A stretch of 64,000 nt of DNA from Thermosynechococcus sp. (GCF_025999095.1 NZ_AP024678.1:2201527-2265526); one strand, 5' to 3'; shown: positions 46,704-56,471, numbered from the stretch's first letter. Made by a program: numbers and translations. Notes: generated from the sequence alone by a model not told the origin.

Positions 46704-48058
46704 TCAAACTCCTCAGCCGTGAGGTACCCCAGTTCCAGCGCCGCCTCCTTGAGGGTTTTACCCTCACTGTAGGCTTTTTTCGCGACTGTCGCCGCCTTGT
46801 CGTAGCCTATGTGGGGATTCAAGGCCGTCACCAACATCAGCGATCGCTCCACATAGGTTTGAATTTGCTGCCGATTTGGCTCAACTCCCACCAAGCAATG
46901 GTCGGTAAACGATTGCACCGCATCACTCAGGAGGGCAATAGATTGCAGCACATTGTGAATGATCAAGGGCTTATAGACATTTAACTCAAAATTGCCTTGG
47001 CTGCCCGCTATGGCCACCGCCGCATCGTTGCCCATCACCTGCACACACACCATCGTCAGGGCTTCGCATTGGGTGGGGTTCACCTTGCCGGGCATAATTG
47101 ACGAGCCCGGCTCGTTGGCCGGTAGGATCAATTCTCCTAAGCCACAACGAGGCCCTGAGGCCAGCCAGCGAATGTCATTGGCCATTTTGATCATCGCTGC
47201 CGCCAATGTTTTTAGGGCACCACTGAGCATCACTAGGGAATCGTGGGCTGCCAAGGCGGCAAAGGGATTCTCTGCTTTACAAAAGGGATACCCTGTCATT
47301 TGGGCCAATTCTGCGGCCACGCGATCGCCAAAACCAGCCGGGGCATTCAACCCCGTCCCTACCGCCGTAGCGCCAATGGCCAGGGGATACAGATGCTGCA
47401 GGGCATATTCAATATGGGCTTGGCAGGCGGCAATTTGACTGGCATAGCCAGAAAACTCTTGGCCAAGGGTCAAGGGCACGGCATCCATCAAGTGGGTGCG
47501 CCCAATTTTAATAATGTCAGCAAAGGTCGTCACTTTTTCCTGCAATACTCCTTGGAGGTGGCGCAGCCTTGGCAGCAGGCGCTCCTGCAGCGCAATCACT
47601 GTGGCAACATGCATGGCCGTAGGAAAGGTGTCATTGGAAGACTGGCTACAGTTCACGTGATCATTGGGGTGGATCGGGGTTTTGCTCCCCTTAGTGCCCC
47701 CCGCCAGCTCAATGGCACGGTTGGCAATCACCTCATTCACATTCATATTGGTTTGAGTGCCGCTGCCCGTCTGCCAGATGGAGAGGGGAAACTGATCATC
47801 CCACTGTCCTGCAATGACTTCATCGGCGGCTTGAAGAATCCATTTGGCTTTCTCAGGGTCTAAAACCCCCAAATCCCGGTTGGCGATCGCCGCCGCCCTC
47901 TTGAGCCGTGCCATGGCATGGATTACCTCTAGGGGCATCCGCTGACTGCCGATGGCAAAGTACTTGAGGGAACGTGCCGTCTGAGCGCCCCAATAGCAGT
48001 CCGCCGGCACTGCAATCGCCCCAAGGGAGTCGTATTCTATCCGTGTTTTCGTGGTCAT
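46655..48058 (-). CDS. fumC: Class II fumarate hydratase
   Basis: FumC interconverts fumarate and malate. The 467-residue protein has [21 protein letters not shown] at the start and the family motifs [14 protein letters not shown]-type [43 protein letters not shown] and the signature [15 protein letters not shown]. It ends with [12 protein letters not shown], as expected for the family, so the overlap with the convergent dihydroorotase-like gene is real and not a mis-called stop. The ATG is at 48058. Confidence 0.97.
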   Translation of the reverse strand: MTTKTRIEYDSLGAIAVPADCYWGAQTARSLKYFAIGSQRMPLEVIHAMARLKRAAAIANRDLGVLDPEKAKWILQAADEVIAGQWDDQFPLSIWQTGSGTQTNMNVNEVIANRAIELAGGTKGSKTPIHPNDHVNCSQSSNDTFPTAMHVATVIALQERLLPRLRHLQGVLQEKVTTFADIIKIGRTHLMDAVPLTLGQEFSGYASQIAACQAHIEYALQHLYPLAIGATAVGTGLNAPAGFGDRVAAELAQMTGYPFCKAENPFAALAAHDSLVMLSGALKTLAAAMIKMANDIRWLASGPRCGLGELILPANEPGSSIMPGKVNPTQCEALTMVCVQVMGNDAAVAIAGSQGNFELNVYKPLIIHNVLQSIALLSDAVQSFTDHCLVGVEPNRQQIQTYVERSLMLVTALNPHIGYDKAATVAKKAYSEGKTLKEAALELGYLTAEEFDQWVRPELMLGEKGTS

Positions 48059-48237
48059 GGTGAGTCATCCTGAGGGTGAGCACTCCTCTCTCATCATTGC
48101 AGAAGGAAAGCCAGGGCTACTTGGTCAATTGCCGTAGGCTTTGGGTTGGCGGCAGTGGCCCACTGTGGCCTGGGGAAAGCCAGCGGTGATAATTCCCTCT
48201 TACAATAGGGAAAGTTAGCGTTTGGGAGAGGCGCTCT

Positions 48238-48867
48238 GTGAGCATGCCGGCGATCGCCATCATTGACTACGATATGGGAAATTTGCACTCCGTCAGCAAA
48301 GCCCTTGAGGTCGTCGGCGCCCGCCCGTTCATTAGCGATCGCCCCTCGGAGATTTTCGCAGCGGATGCGGTGGTGCTTCCCGGCGTTGGTGCTTTTGCTC
48401 CCGCCATGGCTCAGCTTCAAGAGCGAGAACTGGTGCCCGTCATTGAGCAGATCATTGAGCAGGGAATGCCCTTTTTGGGGATTTGCCTTGGTCTCCAAGT
48501 GCTCTTTGAATGTAGTGAAGAGGGAACAGAACCTGGCCTTGGTCTTTTTGCAGGCAAAGTTAAACGCTTGCCGTCTGAACCTGGCCTCACCATCCCCCAC
48601 ATGGGCTGGAACCAACTGACCTTGACGCAATCCGCCTCTCCCCTTTGGCAACATCTACCACCGCGCCCTTGGGTCTATTTTGTCCACTCCTACTTTGTTG
48701 CCCCTGAGGATCCTTCATTAGTGGCCGCAACGGTGTGCCATGGTCAGCAAACGGTAACGGCAGCGATCGCTCGCAACAATCTATTTGCTTGTCAATTTCA
48801 CCCCGAAAAGTCCGGTGCTGTGGGTCTGCAATTGCTGCGCAACTTTGTTGCCTTGATCAAAGATTGA
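48238..48867 (+). CDS. hisH: Imidazole glycerol phosphate synthase subunit HisH
   Basis: The glutaminase subunit that feeds ammonia to HisF in histidine synthesis. The 209-residue protein has AIIDYDMGNLHSVSKAL, the oxyanion region PGVGAFAPAM, the nucleophile Cys in GICLGLQVLFE, YFVHSYFV, and the catalytic His/Glu in QFHPEKSG. A GTG at 48238 and an ATG at 48244 are both possible starts. hisF is not adjacent. Confidence 0.97.
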   Translation: MSMPAIAIIDYDMGNLHSVSKALEVVGARPFISDRPSEIFAADAVVLPGVGAFAPAMAQLQERELVPVIEQIIEQGMPFLGICLGLQVLFECSEEGTEPGLGLFAGKVKRLPSEPGLTIPHMGWNQLTLTQSASPLWQHLPPRPWVYFVHSYFVAPEDPSLVAATVCHGQQTVTAAIARNNLFACQFHPEKSGAVGLQLLRNFVALIKD

Positions 48868-48928
48868 TGCCTAACGCTCTTGAGTCTTAAATCCATTGAC
48901 TCCATTGAAGCAGTGACAGCCCGTTGAG

Positions 48929-50218
48929 CTAACGGTACCCATAAAAGCGGGTGGCAAAGTTTTGCGATCGCGTCGGGGACAGTTGACGTGCTTTCAAAAT
49001 AGCAGCGGTGAGAAAGACATAGGCGACAATCCCCACCACTGCCAAACCCATCGGGCCAAAACGGGCAGCAGCCGTATTCCAAAGGGCGTGAAGGCCGGCG
49101 GCAAGCCCCAGGCCAACGGTGAAAATCAAGGCAGCGCGACGGGGTCGCAAGACACTCAGCCCCACACAATAGCCTAAATAGCCCGTATAGGCCATATGCC
49201 CCGTCAATGACCCTAACACCCGCGGAATGAGCACTTGCAGACCGGCTAAATTACCAAATTGACCGGCAATACTCGGGACGTACTGCCCAAGGGTTTCTGT
49301 CCACGTAAAACCGAGGCCGGCAGCCGCTCCCAAAAGAATGCCATCTAGGGGTTCCCATACGCCCACCTTTTGTTTCCACGGACTAGGGAGCCATCGCCCC
49401 AACCCATAGGCCACGGCAATTGGTAAGGCCTTGAGCAGCTCCTCCATTAATCCGGCACCAATGAAGTTACGGCTGAATAATACCCAAAATGAAGGATGGG
49501 GCGGATGCAGTTGGCCGGGTAAGACTGTGCGGAAGAGATAGATCATTACTGGCAACATCGGGCTTTGGAGAATCAAAATTTCCAGCGTCAACGTGCCTAG
49601 TAAAACCCATATCGGTTTGGATTTGCCACAGAGTTGATAGATGAAGTAATAGGCAGCACTCCCTAAGTAGAGCGCCAAGATGACTTTGAAGGCATCGGGG
49701 GAGCCAGCGGTGGCAAAGAGTAGGATGACCGCAACAACAGTAACCATCCCCGGTACCAGATAGGCCTTGCGTACCCAGTCGGGATGAATCGCCAAAATGG
49801 GCAGGAGTTGGGTGAGGGTAAGGGGTTGATCGGGCTGGGTGCTCACGACTTCGGTGAGGGGTAGGTATTCGAGGACAAATTCAGGCCCTCGGCGCCCTAA
49901 TTGAATACGATCGCCCGCCTTGAGCACAGTTAAGGTTTCCACCCGCTGTTGATTGACATAGGTCCCATTGACACTCCCCAGGTCAGCGATCGCCCACAGG
50001 GGAATCGCGCCCCGCCTTTGACAGGTGAGTTGGGCATGGTGGCGAGAAACAGAGGTATAGAGGTGAGCGTCCAGGACAATATGACAAGTATCGGGATCAC
50101 GGCCAATGATCGTCACATCCTCTTGGGAAAGCCAAAACTGCCCCCTTTCAGGGGAGACTTGTCGCAGCACACCCGCATACTTCAGGGTTGGATTGAGGGG
50201 GGAGCGATCGCGATTCAT
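48929..50218 (-). CDS. PrsW-type intramembrane protease with N-terminal FHA domain
   Basis: A 429-residue fusion. The FHA domain (about 35-112) shows TIIGRDPDTCHIV, SVSRHHAQL and GSVNGTYVNQQRV, the usual phospho-threonine-reading residues. Several transmembrane helices follow. PrsW motifs are present: Glu259-Glu260-x-x-Lys263 in LMEELLKALP, and His377 in GLHALWN, which belong to the putative metal site. PrsW proteases act on membrane substrates such as anti-sigma factors in other bacteria. I start it at the ATG at 50218. It is not in an obvious operon. Confidence 0.88.
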   Translation of the reverse strand: MNRDRSPLNPTLKYAGVLRQVSPERGQFWLSQEDVTIIGRDPDTCHIVLDAHLYTSVSRHHAQLTCQRRGAIPLWAIADLGSVNGTYVNQQRVETLTVLKAGDRIQLGRRGPEFVLEYLPLTEVVSTQPDQPLTLTQLLPILAIHPDWVRKAYLVPGMVTVVAVILLFATAGSPDAFKVILALYLGSAAYYFIYQLCGKSKPIWVLLGTLTLEILILQSPMLPVMIYLFRTVLPGQLHPPHPSFWVLFSRNFIGAGLMEELLKALPIAVAYGLGRWLPSPWKQKVGVWEPLDGILLGAAAGLGFTWTETLGQYVPSIAGQFGNLAGLQVLIPRVLGSLTGHMAYTGYLGYCVGLSVLRPRRAALIFTVGLGLAAGLHALWNTAAARFGPMGLAVVGIVAYVFLTAAILKARQLSPTRSQNFATRFYGYR

Positions 50219-50448
50219 TCGTACCCCTATCCACTGCAAGGGGGACGATGGGAATCCCACAGTCCTACCTGCTTAGCACTCACACCCACTATACACTGGC
50301 CGCTTCATACTTCCTTATGATCGGGAGGGCGATCGCACCAGCACAGGGAACGAGAAAACTGGGGTAGCACTTTTGAGTAGAGGTTTACTTCGTAACTAGG
50401 AGTTGACAAAGGTCAGTACTTTGGGGGATGATAAAATTCTGTCGATTC

Positions 50449-50521
50449 GGGGCTATAGCTCAGTTGGTAGAGCACTTCAATGGCATTGAAGGGGTCAGCG
50501 GTTCGAATCCGCTTAGCTCCA
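50449..50521 (+). tRNA. tRNA-Ala (GGC)
   Basis: A full cloverleaf is present. Acceptor GGGGCTA pairs with TAGCTCC including G3-T70, the alanine identity pair. The D stem is GCTC/GAGC, the anticodon stem CTTCA/TGAAG around ATGGCAT with anticodon GGC, the variable loop five bases, and the T arm AGCGG-TTCGAAT-CCGCT. The discriminator is A. CCA is not encoded (TCAA follows). Confidence 0.97.
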
Positions 50522-50523
50522 TC

Positions 50524-50545
50524 AAAGTTAGTAAAAAGTTAGTAA
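50524..50545 (+). repeat. Tandem pair of 11-bp repeats after tRNA-Ala
   Basis: AAAGTTAGTAA occurs twice head to tail directly after the tRNA. A small AAAAC/GTTTT stem with extra T residues follows (about 50544-50558) and may end the tRNA transcript. Confidence 0.6.
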
Positions 50546-50620
50546 AACTTCTGGTTTTTCCTCATTGCCAGGCATAGTCATTCAGCGAATTCAGCGGCCT
50601 TTCGCTACTGTTGCCAAAGG

Positions 50621-50993
50621 ATGAATGCATCAGACCCCCAATTTGAACTCAACCAAGTCTTGGCAGCTATCCAAGGCCTGTAGGCTGCTATTCAGACAAT
50701 TCACAAAAGCTAGACACCCAAATTGCCACCACGAACGAGTGCTGTCAATACCTTAAAAATTGATGCTCCCAAGTTAAAGGTAAAGCAGCAAATTAAAGCA
50801 GCAAATCAAGGTCGTGGAAGCCCAATTGGGACAGCGCACTGACACCGTTCAGGTCACATTGCAGGACATCTCTAAACAGCACACAGGAACTGCTCCGCGG
50901 CCATGGGGCTTTCTTGTCGGACTATTGTAGCCACTGGTAGCCACAGTGGGCTTGTTGGCAAGGCTTTTGATATTGGACTTGCCTCAATCTTGA
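50621..50993 (+). pseudogene. Decayed gene for a small coiled-coil membrane protein
   Basis: Coding-like sequence spread over several frames. It starts at the ATG at 50621 (MNASDPQFELNQVLAAIQGL, then TAG). Another frame gives QKLDTQIATTNE, and a third gives VEAQLGQRTDTVQVTLQDISK and a hydrophobic end (GFLVGLL, a TAG at 50928-50930, then VATVGLLARLLILD) to a TGA at 50991. The original would have been a coiled coil with a C-terminal membrane anchor. Its function is unknown. This explains the 460-base gap between the tRNA and the pseudouridine synthase gene. Confidence 0.65.
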
Positions 50994-51919
50994 TTGAGGG
51001 CTTGCTGGCGCAATATTCGCAGTAGTTTTTCTAAATGCCCTGGGAGAGGAGCGATCGCCACCATCTCTTCGCCACTCCGGGGATGCTGCAATTGTAAGCG
51101 ATAGGCATGGAGAGCTTGGCCAGGAAGCTTCACTTTTAGGGGGCTGCCGCGGCCATAGAGGGGATCCCCCAACAGCGGCCAACCCAAATGGGCCGCATGG
51201 ACGCGGATTTGATGGGTGCGCCCCGTTTCTAGGCGAAACTCCACAAGCGCACAGTGGCGAAAGCGCTCCTTCACGTACCAGTGAGTAATGGCAGTGCGGC
51301 CTTTTTCAGGGGGCACCACCGCCATCTTTTTGCGATCCACCGGGTGACGACCCATGGGCGTCATTACGGTTCCCCTGTCCTCAGGGGGTTGGCCATAGAC
51401 AACACCAAGGTAGTGGCGCTGCATTTGCCGCGTTTTCAATTGTTGTTGCAGATGCTGGAGGGCAAACTCCGTTTTGGCGACAACCATTACCCCAGAGGTG
51501 TCTTTGTCTAGGCGATGCACAATCCCTGGCCGCTGGACACCGCCAATCCCCGTCAAATCAGGACAATGAGCTAATAAGCCGTGAACTAGCGTGCCGTGAC
51601 GATGACCGGGGGCAGGATGCACCACTAAATCCACGGGTTTATTGAGAATCAGTAACTCCCCATCCTCATAGAGAATACTCAGGGGTAGGGGTTCAGGGAC
51701 TAAATCCAATGGCTCTGGCGGAGGGAGCACTACCTGCAGTACCTCACCACCACTGAGGGGCTGATTTTTGCGATCGCAAACTTGACCATTGAGGCGTACG
51801 TGCCCCCGTTGGATCAACTGCTGCCAGCGCGATCGCGAGAACTCAGGATGCTGCTGGGCCAGGAACGTATCGAGGCGATCGCCCCCCTTTTTGACCTTGA
51901 AGGTTAGCGATGTCGTCAT
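50984..51919 (-). CDS. RluA-family pseudouridine synthase (RluD type)
   Basis: A 311-residue rRNA/tRNA pseudouridine synthase. An S4 RNA-binding domain (about 8-60: DRLDTFLAQQHPEFSRSRWQQLI) is followed by the catalytic domain. The catalytic Asp lies in GIVHRLDKDTSGVMVVAKT, and later motifs include LETGRTHQIRVHAAHLGWPLLGD. RluD (23S rRNA) is the likeliest assignment from the S4 fusion. I start it at the ATG at 51919. It ends 10 bases into a decayed + strand gene and follows chlG by 9 bases on the same strand. Confidence 0.92.
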   Translation of the reverse strand: MTTSLTFKVKKGGDRLDTFLAQQHPEFSRSRWQQLIQRGHVRLNGQVCDRKNQPLSGGEVLQVVLPPPEPLDLVPEPLPLSILYEDGELLILNKPVDLVVHPAPGHRHGTLVHGLLAHCPDLTGIGGVQRPGIVHRLDKDTSGVMVVAKTEFALQHLQQQLKTRQMQRHYLGVVYGQPPEDRGTVMTPMGRHPVDRKKMAVVPPEKGRTAITHWYVKERFRHCALVEFRLETGRTHQIRVHAAHLGWPLLGDPLYGRGSPLKVKLPGQALHAYRLQLQHPRSGEEMVAIAPLPGHLEKLLRILRQQALNQD

Positions 51920-51928
51920 GCCCCCCAA

Positions 51929-52924
51929 CTACACTAGCGTATGCCCAAGGGCTAAACCCACCACTAACATCCCCAGTACCAGGAAGGGCTGGGCACTGGC
52001 TTGGTACTTCACATCGTTCTTTAGGGGATCCCGCAGGAAGTACATATCCTGAAAGACAATCTGGGGAATAATCAGTAAAATCAGCAGCACAGCATAAAGA
52101 TTGGCATGGATCGCCATTAGGTAGCCCGCAATCCCCAATTGGAAAATGTCAATCATCAGGACGCAGATCCAAGCGGCCGTGGTAATGCCAAACATCACAG
52201 GCAGAGACGCCAAACCCAGCTGGCGATCGCCCTCAACGCTTTTGAAGTCATTGACAATGGCAATCCCCAAGCCCGCCAGACTGTAAATCAAGGTCAAGAT
52301 CACAATCGTTGGCGTCAATTCACCAAAAAGGGCGTGACCTGCCCACCACGGTAAGGCAATGTAGCTTGCTCCGAGGGCATAGTTTCCCAACCAACCATTC
52401 TTTTTCAGTTTCAGGGGCGGTGCAGAGTAAATATAGGCCAAAAAGCCCCCCAGCAAGGCAATTTTGGTCACGGGGAACGTGGGATGGTCAGCCCATAGAT
52501 CGAGTAGAACCGCTAGAGCCAAACCCGCCACAAAAAGGAAAATAATCTGGGCGCGCACGTGATTCAGGGAAATTGCCCCCGATGGAATGGGACGGTAGGG
52601 TTCATTGATCGCATCAATCTCGCGATCGTAGTAATCGTTGAGTGTTTGGGTATAGCCAGCCATCAAAGGGCCCGACAGGAGCATACAGGTGGCTGCCTTG
52701 AGAATATCCTCCAGACTCCATGTAAATCCCCCCGAGGAGGCCGCACCACAGACCACCCCCCACATGAGGGGAATCCATGTAATCGGCTTCATCAATTGCA
52801 GGCGAATTTTCCAAATATTGGTCTCACCGCTTTTGGCACCCTTCATGCCCAGCAGTTGACGTGCCGCTGCTGTTGTACTTTCTGCAGAGGTTGAAGTCGT
52901 CGTTGAATCGGGGGTTTCCGTCAT
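51929..52924 (-). CDS. chlG: Chlorophyll synthase ChlG
   Basis: A UbiA-family prenyltransferase that attaches phytyl/geranylgeranyl to chlorophyllide in the membrane. The 331-residue protein has a Ser/Thr-rich N-terminus, then WIPLMWGVVCGAASSG. The first Asp-rich motif is NDYYDREIDAINEPYRPIPSG and the second NDFKSVEGDRQLGL. Eight to nine helices are expected. I chose the ATG at 52924 rather than 52945. rluA-type synthase follows 9 bases downstream. Confidence 0.97.
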   Translation of the reverse strand: MTETPDSTTTSTSAESTTAAARQLLGMKGAKSGETNIWKIRLQLMKPITWIPLMWGVVCGAASSGGFTWSLEDILKAATCMLLSGPLMAGYTQTLNDYYDREIDAINEPYRPIPSGAISLNHVRAQIIFLFVAGLALAVLLDLWADHPTFPVTKIALLGGFLAYIYSAPPLKLKKNGWLGNYALGASYIALPWWAGHALFGELTPTIVILTLIYSLAGLGIAIVNDFKSVEGDRQLGLASLPVMFGITTAAWICVLMIDIFQLGIAGYLMAIHANLYAVLLILLIIPQIVFQDMYFLRDPLKNDVKYQASAQPFLVLGMLVVGLALGHTLV

Positions 52925-53136
52925 AGTGCTTGTTGTGCTCAGCAATCACCTCAATGATTATAGTCGTTTCACTTGCCTCCACCTAGGGGGATAAGGTGGC
53001 CCTGCGGAGTGGGGAGGATGCCAAAAGTTGTCCTGCTCAATTTGCCGATCGCCCGTGGTGTAGGTCAGTATAGAAGCAAAACTCCTTTTGCGGTCTAGAA
53101 TTTTTCAGCGTCAGTGGAACAGCTCCAATTTGTGCC

Positions 53137-56070
53137 ATGACCCCTGTATCCATTCTTGATCATCTTAAACGGGCTTTACCGGCGGTCATTGCAACGGCGA
53201 TCGCTACTCTGGGTGCTCTTGGACTGCAAGTGGCCGACCTGCTCGAACCTTTGGAATTGAAAGTTTATGATCAATGGCTGCGCTGGCGAGCGACACCCGC
53301 CACTTCCCAGCGACTGCTGATTGTTGAGATTACCGAGGCTGACATTCAAACCCTCAAGCAGTACCCAATTCCTGACGAAGTGCTCATTCAAGCTGTCAAT
53401 GAATTGCAGAAGTACCAACCTAAGGTCATTGGCATTGATATTTTTCGCGATTTTCCGGTTCCTGATCGCTTCAAATTGCCGACCAATGGGCTGCCTTCCC
53501 TCGGACGGCTGATGATAACCCAGCCCAACACCGTCATTGTCTGTAAAGTGGGCAGCGAAGCGGATCCCGGAATTCCCCCCCCCGCTGGACTGCTGAATGA
53601 TCAGGTGGGGTTTGCTGATATTCCCATTGATGATGATGGCGTGGTGCGCCGGGCTGTTTTAGCAACTCAACCAGAAGCTAGTGGTCGCTGTTCCACTCCT
53701 CAATCCTTTGCCCTTGCCTTGGCGCGTCTTTTTCTAGGGGTTAATCCCCAATCCGTTACTCAAAATCGCCTTGACTTGGGAACGGCTCGCTTTCAGGCCC
53801 TAACTAGCAACTGGGGGGGCTACAACAACCTAGACGCCACCGGGTTTCAAATCCTGATCAACTATGCCCACCCGACCCAGCCCTATGAAACGGTCACCCT
53901 AAGCGAAGTGCTCAGGGGTCAAGTGCTGCCTTCGAAGGTGCGCGATCGCGCCGTCCTCATTGGCGTCACTGGCAGCAGCAGTAACGATAAATTTTTGATT
54001 CCAATGCCCCTGCTGGGGCAAACCAACCGCCTTACCCCCGGTGTTGTGGTTCAAGCCGCCATCCTTGAAGATTTGCTAGCAGCGGCTCTGGATAATCGCC
54101 CCCCCATTGGTACATGGCCCCAGGGGGCGATCGCCCTTTGGATTCTCGCTTGGTCTGGTCTCGGTGCCCTGATTATCGCCAAGGGACACCGCTGGGTGAT
54201 TGTGCCGCTGTTGGTTGCTGGGGGACTGGGTCTAAGTGGTCTCACCTTTCTGCTCTTTTTACAGGGGAGTTGGATTCCGCTGGTGGCCCCCCTCGTTAGC
54301 TTTGGCAGTGCAGCGATTTTGCTGCTTGGCTATCGCGCTTTGGGTCCTGCTGCATCAATCTCTACCCCCTCTACGCCAACAGCTGTCTCCCGTAGCCCCT
54401 TAGGGACTCCCTTGGAGTTAATCACTGAAGGCATTAGTCAATTCACCACACCTGAATCAGCCCCCCTCTCGGAAATTCCCGAAGTCTCCCCAACGGCAGT
54501 TTCTCCCCTAGAGACGGATACCAAGGCAACGGTGGTGCAACCGGAAACAGCAATTTCCTTTACCCCCATTGAACCCACCCCGCCCCCTGGGGACAAATCC
54601 CCCACAGCACCGACTCTCCTCACCTCCGTCCCGGATCAAATTTCGCCCACAGAAATTCGTCAGACGCCACCACAACCTATTGCCGAGAGGGAAACCTTCT
54701 TAGTGGTTCACCCTGATGACGGTGCAACTTCCACCACCCAATTGCCAGAAACCCCTGAACCCACCCCTGTTGATCTTCCTGAAACCCAGGTGGAGATTCC
54801 TGCCCCGCAGCCAACGGCTCCCTCAGCGACACCCTTAACACTGCCCCCTGATTTACCAGAAACTCAACTGCCGGTTCCCGCAGCCTTGAGAACCATGCCG
54901 CCGACCCCTAGCGTCCCCAGTGTCGATTTGCCTGAAACGCAACTGACGCCACCAGAGCCACCGACCACCCTAGAACTGACCTCGACACCATCCACCCCCT
55001 TCACAACCAGTGTGGACTTGCCTGAAACCCAATTGTCAACCCCAGATGCCCCTAGGGGAGAGCGACCGGAAAGACAGCCATCTAACCCTAACCCCTTGAC
55101 CTCGATGCCTGCGGATCCCACCCCACTTTCAGGGGTGATTCCCCCCAAGACAGTCCCCTCGCCGCCACCTCCAACCACAGAAACGCAAACACCGAGCGGC
55201 ACCGAACCCAAAACCACCGCCATTTCCGACATCGCCGCAGAACCCAGTGAACCGCTGCCACAAACGGTTGGCGGACGTTACCGAGTCCTGAGTCAACTGG
55301 GGCAAGGTGGATTTGGGCGCACGTTCTTGGCGGCGGATTTACACCTGCCGGATCATCCGATTTGCGTTGTCAAGCAATTGGTGCCCTCCCGTCAGGATGA
55401 ACGTTTTTTGGCCATTGCCCGTCGCCTCTTTCAGCGCGAAGCAGAAACCTTAGCCCAATTGGGTCAGCACCAGCGCATCCCTCGATTACTGGCCTACTTT
55501 GAGGAGGGGGGATATTTCTATCTCGCCCAAGAGTATGTGGATGGCGAATCCCTCAAAGAGGAGTTTGAAAAGAAAATTACCCTCTCCCAAGGGGAAGCGG
55601 TTGTGATTCTCAAGAGTATTCTGGAAATTTTGCAGTACGTGCATCAGTTTGGCGTCGTGCATCGGGATATTAAGCCCGCCAACATCATCCGCCGCCGCAG
55701 TGATCAACAGCTCTTTTTGATTGACTTTGGCGCAGTCCGCCATATCCAGCCAGAGGATTTGCTCCAACATGGCAAATACACGATCTCGATTGGTACCCGT
55801 GGTTATGCTCCTAGCGAGCAAATGGCAGGACGACCCGTGATTGCCAGTGATATTTACTCTTTGGGCATCGTAATTGTTGAAGGTCTGACGGGGCTCGCCC
55901 CGATGGATTTGCCCTCCGATCCCCGCACTGGTGATATTGTCTGGCGGCCGGGACGGCATCTTTCACCGGAGTTTGTTGCCATTATCAATAAAATGATCAA
56001 GTATAACTTTCGCGATCGCTACCAGAGCGCTGTGGAAGTGCTCACTGACCTTGCCAAAGCTGGCCTATAG
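53137..56070 (+). CDS. CHASE2-domain serine/threonine protein kinase
   Basis: A 977-residue membrane sensor kinase. It has a transmembrane segment near 12-30, an extracytoplasmic CHASE2 domain (about 35-320: KVYDQWLRWR, VIGIDIFRDFP, FADIPIDDDGVVRRAVL, VLIGVTGSSSNDKF) and two or three helices at about 330-405. A 300-residue Pro/Thr-rich linker follows (about 410-710). The kinase domain at about 713-977 has GQGGFGRT, Lys746, HRD at 842-844 and DFG at 863-865, so it should be active. The linker repeats DLPETQ four times. The signal and targets are unknown. Confidence 0.93.
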   Translation: MTPVSILDHLKRALPAVIATAIATLGALGLQVADLLEPLELKVYDQWLRWRATPATSQRLLIVEITEADIQTLKQYPIPDEVLIQAVNELQKYQPKVIGIDIFRDFPVPDRFKLPTNGLPSLGRLMITQPNTVIVCKVGSEADPGIPPPAGLLNDQVGFADIPIDDDGVVRRAVLATQPEASGRCSTPQSFALALARLFLGVNPQSVTQNRLDLGTARFQALTSNWGGYNNLDATGFQILINYAHPTQPYETVTLSEVLRGQVLPSKVRDRAVLIGVTGSSSNDKFLIPMPLLGQTNRLTPGVVVQAAILEDLLAAALDNRPPIGTWPQGAIALWILAWSGLGALIIAKGHRWVIVPLLVAGGLGLSGLTFLLFLQGSWIPLVAPLVSFGSAAILLLGYRALGPAASISTPSTPTAVSRSPLGTPLELITEGISQFTTPESAPLSEIPEVSPTAVSPLETDTKATVVQPETAISFTPIEPTPPPGDKSPTAPTLLTSVPDQISPTEIRQTPPQPIAERETFLVVHPDDGATSTTQLPETPEPTPVDLPETQVEIPAPQPTAPSATPLTLPPDLPETQLPVPAALRTMPPTPSVPSVDLPETQLTPPEPPTTLELTSTPSTPFTTSVDLPETQLSTPDAPRGERPERQPSNPNPLTSMPADPTPLSGVIPPKTVPSPPPPTTETQTPSGTEPKTTAISDIAAEPSEPLPQTVGGRYRVLSQLGQGGFGRTFLAADLHLPDHPICVVKQLVPSRQDERFLAIARRLFQREAETLAQLGQHQRIPRLLAYFEEGGYFYLAQEYVDGESLKEEFEKKITLSQGEAVVILKSILEILQYVHQFGVVHRDIKPANIIRRRSDQQLFLIDFGAVRHIQPEDLLQHGKYTISIGTRGYAPSEQMAGRPVIASDIYSLGIVIVEGLTGLAPMDLPSDPRTGDIVWRPGRHLSPEFVAIINKMIKYNFRDRYQSAVEVLTDLAKAGL
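54772..55035 (+). repeat. Spaced DLPETQ-coding repeat in the kinase linker
   Basis: DLPETQ followed by V or L is encoded at 54772, 54850, 54925 and 55015. The spacings are 78, 75 and 90 bases, all in frame. A related QLPET sits near 54740. The intervening sequence is Pro/Thr-rich and less conserved, and codons differ between copies, which suggests selection on protein sequence rather than recent duplication. Confidence 0.75.
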
Positions 56071-56152
56071 CCTCAAAGATGGCATGTTCTTGTCTGAGGG
56101 AACAGGTGTGGGCTTCTGATGGCCAAAGCTGAATCCTTGTGAAAAAAGGCTG

Positions 56153-56158
56153 TATGAT
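56153..56158 (+). promoter_or_regulatory. Candidate -10 element of psbEFLJ
   Basis: TATGAT, preceded by TG, lies 52 bases before the psbE start. No good -35 was found at the usual distance. Confidence 0.35.
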
Positions 56159-56209
56159 AGAAAGTAGCGTTTCCTTTTTTAACATTAGACACTTTGGAGG
56201 CATCGCAAC

Positions 56210-56464
56210 GTGGCTGGAACGACAGGAGAACGACCATTTTCCGACATTATTACCAGTGTTCGTTATTGGGTGATTCATAGCATCACCATTCCGGCGTTGT
56301 TTATTGCGGGCTGGCTCTTTGTCAGCACCGGTTTGGCCTATGATGTGTTTGGCACACCCCGCCCCGATAGCTACTATGCGCAGGAACAGCGGTCGATTCC
56401 CCTTGTGACCGATCGCTTTGAAGCCAAACAACAAGTCGAAACCTTCTTAGAACAGTTAAAGTAG
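56210..56464 (+). CDS. psbE: Cytochrome b559 alpha subunit
   Basis: An 84-residue PSII subunit with one transmembrane helix. The haem ligand is His23 in [16 protein letters not shown]. The remaining lumenal part contains [18 protein letters not shown]. The start is a GTG at 56210 with GGAGG about 9 bases upstream. It is the first gene of the psbE-psbF-psbL-psbJ operon. Confidence 0.98.
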
Positions 56465-56471
56465 GATTGCC

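Noticed and set aside
50403-50437. TTGACA and TAAAAT considered as the tRNA-Ala promoter
   Set aside because: The hexamers are 23 bases apart, too far for a standard promoter, and closer -10 options match poorly. It is left unannotated.
54736-55035. DLPETQ motifs considered as LPxTG sortase signals
   Set aside because: They are internal, lack the Gly and the following hydrophobic/basic tail, and sit in a predicted cytosolic linker of a cyanobacterial kinase.
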